From an uncultured Sterolibacterium sp. (lineage in GTDB: Bacteria > Pseudomonadota > Gammaproteobacteria > Burkholderiales > Rhodocyclaceae), in the NCBI GenBank assembly GCA_903930535.1, contig CAIYYX010000103.1:1-45630 (forward strand): a stretch of 45,630 bases of DNA, written 5' to 3'. Positions 23,146 to 30,973 of this stretch are shown here, one piece after another. The notes beneath the pieces are model-generated. The model saw only the letters and a list, made by a program, of their open reading frames with translations. It ran no database searches and was not told where the DNA came from. Position numbers and translations under genes: made by a program. Position 1 is the first letter of the stretch, and each line of letters starts with the position of its first letter.

Positions 23146-24311
23146 GATCCGCTTAGGCTATCGACCACGCGCACCTTCTCGCCTGCGTGCAGTTCCTGCG
23201 GCGCATGCTGGATCACCTGGTCGCCTTGTGCCAGTCCCTCGAGTACCTGTGTCTTGCCATCGAGCGTCTGCATTCCAGCGCGGATGGGAGCGAACACCGC
23301 CTTGCCATCCGCTATGCGCCAGACTCCGGTTTCCTTGCCGATGCGTCGGACGGCGGCGCTGGGCAGCATCAACGTGTTTTTCAGGGTCGGCAAGCTTATC
23401 GTCACTTCTGCCAGTTCTCCCAGCGAAAGATCAGGGGGCGGGCTGTCGAGAGTCACCTCGACCAGAGTTTCCTCGGTCACGCTGTCGCTGTTGATCTCGA
23501 TCCGCAGCACACGGCCAGCAAAAGTCGCCTGGGGCCGCGAGCGCAACAGGATTAGCGCTGGTTGACCTATGGCAATGCCGCCGGCACGGCTCTGGTCGAT
23601 GCGCGTCTTGATCCAGAGGCTGGCCGGATCGATCAGCCGCAGCAGCGCTTGTCCGGCGACGAGGGTCGAGCCCGGCTCTGCCTCGCGTGTCGTGACCAGG
23701 CCCGCTATCGGGCTTCGCAAATGCAACTGGGCGCGTTGCCGGCCGACGCCAGCCTGCTCTGCGGTGAGCCTGGCATGGTCGCGGCGGCTGCCGTTCAAGG
23801 CGGCGGCCGCAGCATCGCTGGCCGCGGCCGCGGCGTTGGCGTCATGTCGCTTGGCATCGGCCGCCTCTTGGCTGACGAAGCCCTTCTTCTGCAATTCGAG
23901 AAATCTTGCCGCACTGGCCGCTGCCAAGGCGCTGCGACTCAGGGCTTCGCGCAGTTGCGCTGCCGCCCCATCGACGGCGCTGGCGGCGCGAAGCCTGGCG
24001 TCGCCGGCGCTTTGCAGGCGTTCGTCCAGGTCGACCGGATCGAGTTCGGCGAGCAATTGTCCCGCCTTCACCCGGTCGCCCTGGTCGACCAGAACCTTTG
24101 TCACGCGGCTAGCCGCAGTCGGCCCGATGAGATAGCTGCGCCGCGCGTCCACCGTGCCGACGCCAAAGATTTGCGGTGAAAGGTCGGTGGTTTCTGCTCT
24201 GGCGACGGTCACCTTGGTTCCTGCCAGGGGGCCATAGTTGCCGATGACGAAGCTGATCACGAGCGCCAGCCCCAAGGCGATCAACAGAAAATTTCTCGAA
24301 GGAAGTCTCAT
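23142..24311 (-). CDS. Periplasmic adaptor (HlyD/MacA/DevB-type)
   Basis: A 389-residue membrane-fusion protein. An N-terminal anchor helix (about 9-26) leads to a split lipoyl domain (GTVDARRSYLIGPTAASRV, and later LHLRSPIAGLVTTREAEPGS). Between the halves is a long coiled-coil hairpin (about 95-190) very rich in alanine, where contact with a TolC-like channel is expected. A beta-barrel and a membrane-proximal domain follow. It is the first gene of the three-gene ABC export operon. Export of a lipid, siderophore or drug is possible; the substrate is unknown. Confidence 0.88.
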   Translation of the reverse strand: MRLPSRNFLLIALGLALVISFVIGNYGPLAGTKVTVARAETTDLSPQIFGVGTVDARRSYLIGPTAASRVTKVLVDQGDRVKAGQLLAELDPVDLDERLQSAGDARLRAASAVDGAAAQLREALSRSALAAASAARFLELQKKGFVSQEAADAKRHDANAAAAASDAAAAALNGSRRDHARLTAEQAGVGRQRAQLHLRSPIAGLVTTREAEPGSTLVAGQALLRLIDPASLWIKTRIDQSRAGGIAIGQPALILLRSRPQATFAGRVLRIEINSDSVTEETLVEVTLDSPPPDLSLGELAEVTISLPTLKNTLMLPSAAVRRIGKETGVWRIADGKAVFAPIRAGMQTLDGKTQVLEGLAQGDQVIQHAPQELHAGEKVRVVDSLSGS

Positions 24312-24401
24312 CAGGGTGATCTGGGCGAGTGCTGGGGAAGGTAGGCACAGGATACTGCGAGCCTAGTCTCCCCAACATGATGTGCATCAATTCCATCCTG
24401 C

Positions 24402-24914
24402 CTATTTGAGCCCGCGGCCGTAGCCCATGCGGTGGCCGCCTGCGTGATTGCTGAAGTGCTGGTCGGCAATCGCCTTCTGCTCGGGTGTGAGAGCCGCATA
24501 GAGATCCTTGACGGCTGCGGTCATGGTCTCCATGCCGGCAAGCCGTGCTTTCATCGCCTCGGTGTTTTGACCCATGCGCTCAGGCGCCGGACCCGGGGTT
24601 TGCTGCATCTTGCTCCGTACCGTCTGCATGCTCTCGGCCTGCTGCTTGGCCTTGGCAGAGAAGGCCTGCCATGCGCCATCCTGGGCAGGGGTGATTTTCA
24701 GTTCAGACTTCAGCTTGCCAAGACGACTCTCGGCATTGGCGGCAGGATCAAAGTTTCTCCTATGCCCGCCCATTTCGCTCCTCGCTCCCATGCCCATGCC
24801 CGGCCCTTCGCCGGCGCAGGGCCCCAAACCGCCGGAGTGGGCGTAAGCCGCTGCGCCAATCCCTAAGGCCAGGGTGGCTATGATGCCGGTGAAAATCTTT
24901 TGTGTGCGTGTCAT
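24402..24914 (-). CDS. Spy/CpxP-like periplasmic protein (LTxxQ family)
   Basis: A 170-residue exported protein with a signal peptide ending near AAAYAHS. A Gly/Met/His-rich N-terminal stretch follows (GPGMGMGARSEMGGHRR), which may bind metal. The rest is a helical body with two LTxxQ-like motifs, ITPAQDG and LTPEQKA, the hallmark of Spy/CpxP chaperones and sensors. AGGAGATCATC precedes the ATG. It lies divergent from an OmpR-type two-component system, an arrangement like cpxP-cpxRA. Regulation by that system is therefore likely. The His/Met-rich ends hint at a metal stress link. Confidence 0.83.
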   Translation of the reverse strand: MTRTQKIFTGIIATLALGIGAAAYAHSGGLGPCAGEGPGMGMGARSEMGGHRRNFDPAANAESRLGKLKSELKITPAQDGAWQAFSAKAKQQAESMQTVRSKMQQTPGPAPERMGQNTEAMKARLAGMETMTAAVKDLYAALTPEQKAIADQHFSNHAGGHRMGYGRGLK

Positions 24915-24974
24915 GATGATCTCCTGAGTGATTTGTCAGAGGGAAGAATTCCTTCGCGACGGTTGCCATTTTTT

Positions 24975-24994
24975 CAGGCGCATGTAAGCGCCTG
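24975..24994. promoter_or_regulatory. Inverted repeat in the divergent regulatory region
   Basis: CAGGCGC-ATGTAA-GCGCCTG is a perfect 7-bp inverted repeat between the Spy-like gene and the response regulator gene. No T-run follows it on either strand, so it is not a standard terminator. A binding site for the adjacent OmpR-type regulator is possible. Confidence 0.35.
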
Positions 24995-25101
24995 ATGTCA
25001 ACGCCGGCCATTTTTGTAGCGCACTGCGACACGATGCTGGATTGACACAGTGGGTTACATTATTCTTTCCAGGATAGTCTGCTAAGGTTTATAAGTCAGT
25101 C

Positions 25102-25833
25102 ATGGAAACGCCCGACCACATCCTGATCGTCGATGACGATGCCGAGATCCGCAGCCTGCTCAAAGCCTATCTCGCCAAGAACGGCCTGAAGGCCAGCGCC
25201 GTGGCAGATGGCAAGGGCATGTGGCAGGCGCTTGATGCCGGCCGCGTCGATCTCATCGTGCTCGACCTGATGCTGCCCGGCGACGACGGTCTGACGCTGT
25301 GCCGCAAGCTGCGGGCAAAATCCGACATGCCGGTGATCATGCTTACGGCGCGCGGCGAGGAGACCGATCGCATCGTCGGCCTGGAGATGGGCGCCGATGA
25401 TTATCTGCCCAAGCCTTTCAGCCCCCGCGAATTGTTGGCGCGCATCAAGGTGATATTGCGCCGCGCCCGCAGCCTCCCCGACAACTTGAGGCCCGAGGAG
25501 ACAAGGCACATCGGCTTCGCCGGCTGGACTTTGGACACTGCCCATCGCCATCTGGTCTCTGCGGCAGGCGTCGTGACGCCGCTCTCCGGTGCGGAATACC
25601 GGCTGCTGCGGATTTTCCTCAGCCACCCGAACCGGGTGTTGAATCGCGATCAGCTGGTGGACCTCACCCAGGGGAAGGAAGCCGATCCGCTCGATCGCAG
25701 CATCGACGTGCAGGTCAGCCGCCTGCGCCACCGTCTGGGAGATGATCCGCGCGCCCCGCAGCTCATCAAGACGGTGCGTGGCGAGGGCTATGTCCTCTCC
25801 GTGCCGGTGGCGGCGGATGAAAGATGCGGCTGA
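25102..25833 (+). CDS. OmpR/PhoB-family response regulator
   Basis: The 243-residue protein has a receiver domain (about 1-120). Its acidic pocket is in IVDDDAE, the phosphoacceptor aspartate in LIVLDLMLPGDDG (near D55), the threonine in VIMLTARGEE and the lysine in DDYLPKPFSPRELLARI. The C-terminal winged helix (about 135-240) shows LSGAEYRLLRIFLSHPNRVL, then IDVQVSRLRHRLGDDP and IKTVRGEGYVLS. It overlaps the kinase gene by 10 bases, so the two are one operon. It probably controls the divergent Spy-like gene and perhaps the ABC exporter beyond it. Confidence 0.94.
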   Translation: METPDHILIVDDDAEIRSLLKAYLAKNGLKASAVADGKGMWQALDAGRVDLIVLDLMLPGDDGLTLCRKLRAKSDMPVIMLTARGEETDRIVGLEMGADDYLPKPFSPRELLARIKVILRRARSLPDNLRPEETRHIGFAGWTLDTAHRHLVSAAGVVTPLSGAEYRLLRIFLSHPNRVLNRDQLVDLTQGKEADPLDRSIDVQVSRLRHRLGDDPRAPQLIKTVRGEGYVLSVPVAADERCG

Positions 25834-27236
25834 TGCGCCTCCTGCCCCAATCCCTCTTCGGCCGGCTGATGCTGGTTCTGTCGGGCGGCCTCGTCATCGC
25901 CCAGCTGCTTTCCGCCGCCATCAACTTCGTCGAGCGCGACAGGCTGCTCGTCCGGGCGAGCGGCATGCAGCCGGCGCAGCGCATCGCCGACATCGTCAAT
26001 CTTCTCGACTCCATGGAACTTGTGGAAAGACGCAGGATAGTGGGCATCCTGAATGTCCCGCCCCTGGTTGTCTCGCTCGATCGTGCGCCCGTTGCCGAGG
26101 CTGGCGAAGTGCAAGAAAGCCTGCGCGTGTCCATGTTCTCCGCGGTGTTGCGCGAATCGCTGGGTGATGACCGGGCGATTCGGGTCATCGTGACCGCAGA
26201 ACCGTCCTCCAGACCCCGGGAATTTTCTCCCGGGCGCCATCAGGGCATGTTTGGCATGCATCGCTTGCCGCCGGGCGGGATAGCCTTCCTGACCCAGGTC
26301 AGCCTTCGTGATGGCAGCTGGGTGACCTTCGACACCCATATCCCGCAGGAGGTGGCCAGCCTTCCCTGGCGCTTGTTCCTGACCCTGATGGTGCTGCTCG
26401 TCACGGTGCTGCTCCTGTCTTTCGTCGCCGTGCGCTGGCTCACCCGTCCCCTGCATGTGCTGGCTTCTGCCGCAGACGAACTGGGCCGGGACATCAATCG
26501 CCCGCCCTTGCCCGAGGAAGGCCCGCTCGAGGTCAGACGCGCAGCCCATGCCTTCAATACCATGCAGGCCCGGCTCGTGCGCTTCATCGAGGATAGGACG
26601 CGGCTGCTCACCGCCATGTCCCATGATCTGAAGACGCCGATCACGCGCATGCGGCTGCGCGCCGAACTGCTCGAGGACATTGATCAGCGCGACCGTTTCG
26701 AGAAGGATTTGCTGGAAATGGAAGCCATGGTGACGCAAACCCTCGACTTCATGCGCGGCCTGGGAAACCAGGAGGCGGCACAGCCGGTGGATGTCATGGC
26801 GCTCCTGGAGAGCCTGCAGGCGGACAACGAGGCGATGGGGCGGCAAGTGATCCTGGCGGGGGACGCGAAGCGGCCGGCCCTGGCCGTTCCCCAACTGCTC
26901 AAGCGTTGCATCGCCAACCTCGTGGACAATGCCATTCTCTATGGCAGACGCGCCAAGATCAGCGTCGAGGAGGGCGTGCCAGAGCTCGGCACACTGACGA
27001 TACGCATCCGGGACGAAGGCCCCGGACTTGCCGAAGAGGAATTGGAAAGAGTCTTCGAGCCCTTCTACCGTGTAGAGAGTTCGCGCAGCCGGGAGACCGG
27101 GGGCAGCGGCCTTGGCTTGGCCATCGCCAGGAATATCGCGCAGACGCTGGGCGGCGACGTGCATCTCACGAACCATCAGGATGGAGGACTGGAGGCGGTA
27201 TTGACCCTGCCGTCTGTCACCGCGGCCTCAGGGTAG
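25824..27236 (+). CDS. Sensor histidine kinase, EnvZ/CpxA type
   Basis: The 470-residue membrane kinase has two transmembrane helices (about 13-35 and 184-208) enclosing a periplasmic sensor of about 145 residues, followed by HAMP (about 209-262). The dimerisation box LTAMSHDLKTPITRMRL carries the phosphoacceptor histidine. The catalytic domain has the N-box CIANLVDNAILYG, G1 IRDEGPGL and G2 GGSGLGLAIA. Everything needed for activity is present. The periplasmic domain contains FSPGRHQGMFGMHRLPPGG, a Met/His-containing stretch, in parallel with the Met/His-rich Spy-like protein encoded next door. Confidence 0.93.
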   Translation: MRLMRLLPQSLFGRLMLVLSGGLVIAQLLSAAINFVERDRLLVRASGMQPAQRIADIVNLLDSMELVERRRIVGILNVPPLVVSLDRAPVAEAGEVQESLRVSMFSAVLRESLGDDRAIRVIVTAEPSSRPREFSPGRHQGMFGMHRLPPGGIAFLTQVSLRDGSWVTFDTHIPQEVASLPWRLFLTLMVLLVTVLLLSFVAVRWLTRPLHVLASAADELGRDINRPPLPEEGPLEVRRAAHAFNTMQARLVRFIEDRTRLLTAMSHDLKTPITRMRLRAELLEDIDQRDRFEKDLLEMEAMVTQTLDFMRGLGNQEAAQPVDVMALLESLQADNEAMGRQVILAGDAKRPALAVPQLLKRCIANLVDNAILYGRRAKISVEEGVPELGTLTIRIRDEGPGLAEEELERVFEPFYRVESSRSRETGGSGLGLAIARNIAQTLGGDVHLTNHQDGGLEAVLTLPSVTAASG

Positions 27237-27246
27237 AATCCACTCC

Positions 27247-28665
27247 ATGGAAAATCTACTGGCTTTCGCTGCGGGCGCCGCCCTCACCATTGTCCTGCTC
27301 GGCTGGCTGTTCAAGGCGCGTCTGCGCGAGGCTCACCGGCAAGGCAGCCAGGCGCATGAGGCGGAGCTTGCGACCCTCACCGAGAGGCTCAGGTCGCGCG
27401 ACGAGGAACTGTTGCGCCTGCGCTCCGATCTGGGCGAGGCGCATGGCCTGCTGGAAGGCCTGCGGCAGAATGTCTCGGATCTAAGGACGCGCGAGGCGGA
27501 ACTCATCACGACCCTGGAGCAGGAGCGCATCGCCATGCGCGGGAAGCTCGCCGGGCTTGAAGAGGCGAGGCTCTCCTTCGCGGACGCCTTCAAGGCGCTC
27601 TCCGCGGAGGCGCTGCAGGTCAATAACCAGTCCTTCCTGGAACTGGCACGTGCCACCCTGGAGAAGCATCAGGTGGCGGCCGTGGGCGACCTCGAGAAGC
27701 GCCAGCAGGCCATCGTCGAACTGGTGGCGCCGGTGAAGACCACCCTGGAAAAATTCGAGCAGCAGGTCCAGCAGGTGGAGAAGACGCGCGAGAACGCCTA
27801 TGCGACGTTGACCGAGCAGGTCAAGGCGCTGGCCGAATCCCAGGGGCAGCTCAAGCAGGAGACGGCCAACCTGGTCAAGGCGCTGCGCGCGCCGCAGACG
27901 CGCGGGCGCTGGGGCGAACTGCAATTGAAGCGCGTCGTCGAGATGGCCGGCATGCTCGACCACTGCGACTTCTTCGAGCAGGAGAGCACGGACACCGAGG
28001 AAGGCCGGCTGCGCCCGGACATGATCATCAAGCTGCCCGGCGGCAAGAATATCGTGGTCGACGCCAAGGCGCCGCTGGCCGCCTATCTCGACGCCCTGGA
28101 ATGCGAGGATGAAGGGCAGCGCAGGCAGAAACTCCAGGATCATGCGCGCCACGTCAAGGATCACCTCGTCAAGCTCGGCCGCAAGTCCTACCAGGATCAG
28201 TTCCAGCCCTCGCCGGATTTCGTCGTGCTCTTCCTGCCCGGCGAGACCTTCTACTCGGCCGCGCTCGAGGCCGATCCCAGCCTGATCGAGCAGGGCGTCG
28301 AGCAGAAGGTGATACTGGCCACGCCGACCACCCTGATCGCGCTGTTGCGCGCCGTCGCCTTCGGCTGGAAGCAGGAGGCGCTGGCCGCCAATGCCCAGGA
28401 GATCAGCGCCCTCGGCCGCGATCTCTACGAGCGCCTGGCGGTGCTGGCCGACCATTGGGGTGACGTCGGCAAGCATCTGGCCAATGCCGTCGGCGCCTAC
28501 AATAAATCTGTCGCCACGCTGGAAGCGCGGGTGCTGGTGTCCGCGCGCAAGTTCCGCGATCTCAAGGCCGGTCCCGAGGACAAGGAAATCAGGGACCTCG
28601 GTCCGGTCGAGGCGATTCCCCGCGCGCTCTCGGCGCCGGAGTTGCAGAAACTGCCGGGCGAATAG
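27247..28665 (+). CDS. rmuC: DNA recombination protein RmuC
   Basis: The 472-residue protein has an N-terminal membrane helix (about 4-20), a long coiled coil (about 25-205) and the RmuC nuclease-like core. Core hallmarks are the RGRWGELQLKRVVEMAGML segment, RLRPDMIIKLPGGKNIVVDA followed by KAPLAAY (a PD-(D/E)xK-like D...DAK), and FLPGETFYSAALEADPSL. RmuC limits inversions at short inverted repeats. That fits a genome rich in palindromic elements, though the link is only suggestive. It begins 10 bases after the kinase stop. Confidence 0.92.
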   Translation: MENLLAFAAGAALTIVLLGWLFKARLREAHRQGSQAHEAELATLTERLRSRDEELLRLRSDLGEAHGLLEGLRQNVSDLRTREAELITTLEQERIAMRGKLAGLEEARLSFADAFKALSAEALQVNNQSFLELARATLEKHQVAAVGDLEKRQQAIVELVAPVKTTLEKFEQQVQQVEKTRENAYATLTEQVKALAESQGQLKQETANLVKALRAPQTRGRWGELQLKRVVEMAGMLDHCDFFEQESTDTEEGRLRPDMIIKLPGGKNIVVDAKAPLAAYLDALECEDEGQRRQKLQDHARHVKDHLVKLGRKSYQDQFQPSPDFVVLFLPGETFYSAALEADPSLIEQGVEQKVILATPTTLIALLRAVAFGWKQEALAANAQEISALGRDLYERLAVLADHWGDVGKHLANAVGAYNKSVATLEARVLVSARKFRDLKAGPEDKEIRDLGPVEAIPRALSAPELQKLPGE

Positions 28666-28667
28666 GG

Positions 28668-29480
28668 ATGGCGAAGCCGCTCCTGCTCCTGGTCATCTGC
28701 CTGTTGCCGCTTGCCGGCTGCCAGACCACGACGACGGGCGGCACGGTGGGGATGCAGCGTTCGCAGCTGATGCTGATCCCTTCGCAGCAGCTCGAGAAAA
28801 TGTCGGCGCAAAGCTATGCAAAATTGACGGCCGAGGCAAGCAAGAAGGGCACGCTGAACGAGGATCATGCGCTGCTTCTGCGGCTGCGTGCGGTGGCGGA
28901 CCGCCTCAAGCTCCAGACTGCGGTATTCCGCAAAGACGCCCCGGCCTGGAACTGGGAGGTCAATATCATCGGTAGCAAGGAGTTGAACGCCTTCTGCATG
29001 CCCGGCGGCAAGATCATGTTTTACTCTGGTCTGGTTGATCAACTGCATCTCACCGACGACGAGATCGCGGTGGTGATGGGGCATGAGATCGCGCATGCAC
29101 TGCGCGAACATTCGCGCGAACAGGTGTCGCAGGCGATCGCTGCGCAGGCGGTGATCGGTGTCGGCGCAGCGCTCCTGGGCCTCGGGCAGATTTCCTCCGA
29201 CCTCGCCAACAGCATCTACGAAGCACTGGTCGCGACAAAATTCAGCCGTACCGACGAAACCGAGGCCGATCGCATCGGGCTGGAACTCGCGGCACGCGCG
29301 GGCCACGACCCTCGCGCCGGCGTCACGCTGTGGCAGAAAATGATCAATGCCAGCAAGGGCGCGCGTCCGCCTGAAATCTTCTCCGGCCATCCCGAAGGTG
29401 CTAGCCGCATCCAGCAAATCCAGTCGCTCTTGCCGTCCGTCATGCCGCTCTTCGCGGCGGCCCATCGACCCGGCCAATGA
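28668..29480 (+). CDS. M48-family lipoprotein metallopeptidase (LoiP/BepA-like)
   Basis: A 270-residue lipoprotein. The signal ends in the lipobox LAGC (C18). The catalytic zinc motif HEIAH is in VVMGHEIAHALREHSRE at about residues 141-157, and the third ligand glutamate is in TDETEADRIGLELAARAGHD. SGHPEGASRIQQI near the end is the usual family tail. Such proteins degrade misfolded outer-membrane proteins in the periplasm. The gene begins 2 bases after rmuC, so it is probably co-transcribed with it. Confidence 0.92.
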   Translation: MAKPLLLLVICLLPLAGCQTTTTGGTVGMQRSQLMLIPSQQLEKMSAQSYAKLTAEASKKGTLNEDHALLLRLRAVADRLKLQTAVFRKDAPAWNWEVNIIGSKELNAFCMPGGKIMFYSGLVDQLHLTDDEIAVVMGHEIAHALREHSREQVSQAIAAQAVIGVGAALLGLGQISSDLANSIYEALVATKFSRTDETEADRIGLELAARAGHDPRAGVTLWQKMINASKGARPPEIFSGHPEGASRIQQIQSLLPSVMPLFAAAHRPGQ

Positions 29481-29539
29481 CCGCCGCCGGGAAAGCTTTA
29501 TCCTGATTTATACTGGTGCGACAAAGGAGGAGCACCCAC

Positions 29540-30724
29540 ATGAACATAGGAACTCTAGTCCTGGCTGCGGCAGGCATCGCAGTCCTGGCAGGTTGCGTCG
29601 GAATGAATCCAGCGCAGCCCAAGCGCGAACTGATGATAGTCGGCAACGACGAAAAGCAGAGCTGGGACGACATGGGCAAGGCCATCGTCGGCCCGCCGGG
29701 CAAGGACACGGTCTCCATCATAGACATCGGCACAGATCCCCTGGCGCCGAAAATCATCGCGAACCTGCCGCTGGCTAACACCATCGTCGGCCCGCCGGTG
29801 AATCTCCTGATCACGCCCGACGAGGGCCTGGCGCTGGTCGCCAATTCCATGAACGCGGTCGCCGAGGGCGGGGCCTGGAAACTGGTTCCGGACAACAAGG
29901 TGTGGGTCATCGATCTCACCGCCACCCCGCCCAAGCTGATCGCCACGCTGGCGGTGGGCAAGCAGCCTTCGGGCATGTCCATCAACCGCGCCGGCAATCT
30001 CGTGCTGATCGCCAATCGCGGCGACAACACGATCAGCGTGCTGCGCATCTCCGGCAAGAAAGTCGAGCTGATCGACACTGTGAACATCGGCGAACAGGTC
30101 GCGCACGTCAAGTTCACGCCCGACGGCAAGCGCGCCCTCGCCGTCAAGTTTCCCGGCCACAAGGTCGCTCTCCTGGAAGTCAATGGCGAGAAAGTCACCT
30201 ACAACAAATACGACATGGCGGTCGGGCTGTGGCCCTACAACGTAGATGTCACGCCCGACGGCAAACTCGCCCTGGTCGCCGACAACGGCAACAGCGGTGC
30301 GGCCGACGGCAATGTCGATACGGTGAGCGTGATCGACCTCGAACTGACCCCGCCGCGCGTGATCGACAAGGTGGTGGTGGGCGATGGGCCGGAAGGCTTC
30401 GCCATCAGTCCGACCGGCAAGCTGGCGGTGGCGGTGCTGCTCCGGGGCAGCAACTCGGCGAAGAACGCCTTCTTCTACAACCGCAATGCGCTGGTGGTGG
30501 CGCTGAAGATTGACGGCAAGAAGGTGACGCGGGGCAACGAAGTCGAGGTGCGCGGCCTGCCCGAGGGCGTGGTGTTCAGCGGCGACGGGCGCTACATTTA
30601 TGTCGGCAATTTCATCGACCAGGACGTTTCCATCCTGCGCGTCGATGGCGACCAGATCGTGAATACCGGCAAGTCCCTGCAACTGCCCGGTCACCCCGCC
30701 TCCATGCGCGGGCGCAGCTACTAG
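29540..30724 (+). CDS. YncE-like beta-propeller lipoprotein
   Basis: The 394-residue lipoprotein starts at ATG 29540, with AGGAGG about 9 bases upstream. Its lipobox is VLAGC near residue 20. The rest is made of about seven repeats of the YVTN/YncE type, such as VSIIDIGTDPLAPKIIANL, KVWVIDLTATPPKLIATLAV, GKQPSGMSINRAGNLVLIAN and GRYIYVGNFIDQDVSILRV. These form a seven-bladed propeller in the periplasm or on the outer membrane. Binding partners are unknown. An in-frame start at 29516 is unlikely, since it would place the ribosome-binding site inside the gene. Confidence 0.87.
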   Translation: MNIGTLVLAAAGIAVLAGCVGMNPAQPKRELMIVGNDEKQSWDDMGKAIVGPPGKDTVSIIDIGTDPLAPKIIANLPLANTIVGPPVNLLITPDEGLALVANSMNAVAEGGAWKLVPDNKVWVIDLTATPPKLIATLAVGKQPSGMSINRAGNLVLIANRGDNTISVLRISGKKVELIDTVNIGEQVAHVKFTPDGKRALAVKFPGHKVALLEVNGEKVTYNKYDMAVGLWPYNVDVTPDGKLALVADNGNSGAADGNVDTVSVIDLELTPPRVIDKVVVGDGPEGFAISPTGKLAVAVLLRGSNSAKNAFFYNRNALVVALKIDGKKVTRGNEVEVRGLPEGVVFSGDGRYIYVGNFIDQDVSILRVDGDQIVNTGKSLQLPGHPASMRGRSY

Positions 30725-30731
30725 AGATTTG

Positions 30732-30811
30732 CCCCTGCCGGCAGGGGAAGTCCCAGCCTATCTGTCGATGCGGAAAGTCTTAAACGACAGGCTCATGCCC
30801 TGAGCCTGTCG
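30732..30811 (+). repeat. Two strong hairpins after the propeller gene
   Basis: A perfect palindrome CCCCTGCC-GGCAGGGG (30732-30747) and an 11-bp stem CGACAGGCTCA-TGCCC-TGAGCCTGTCG (30785-30811) lie in the gap after 30724. Neither has a T-run, so they are either Rho-dependent or RNA-stabilising structures, or repeat elements. Confidence 0.5.
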
Positions 30812-30854
30812 TGGCGGAGAATGTCCTCCATCACTTCAAAGGAGGGTTCTCGCC

Positions 30855-30968
30855 ATGCTTCAGGAAATATTTTCCGATACGCTCAGTGATCCTGATCTGC
30901 TGGTTTTTTGGTTGACCACGACGCTCAGTGCGCTGTTTGCCGTGTTCGCGCCGGGCGGGCTAACATAG
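30855..30968 (+). CDS. Possible 37-aa hydrophobic peptide
   Basis: A short frame from ATG 30855 encodes MLQEIFSDTLSDPDLLVFWL and a hydrophobic TTTLSALFAVFAPGG. GGAGGG lies about 8 bases upstream, and the stop is 5 bases before the AddB-like start. Position and ribosome-binding site suggest a translated leader coupled to the nuclease gene. I know no family. Confidence 0.35.
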   Translation: MLQEIFSDTLSDPDLLVFWLTTTLSALFAVFAPGGLT

Positions 30969-30973
30969 CGGCG

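Noticed and set aside
25040-25072. Sigma-70 promoter for the response regulator
   Set aside because: TTGACA is present near 25043, but no -10 hexamer stands at 16-18 bases.
25788-27176. 462-codon open frame on the minus strand
   Set aside because: Antisense shadow of the histidine kinase, whose H, N and G boxes are intact.
30785-30811. Intrinsic terminator for the propeller gene
   Set aside because: The stem is strong but no T-run follows, so I list it only as a hairpin.
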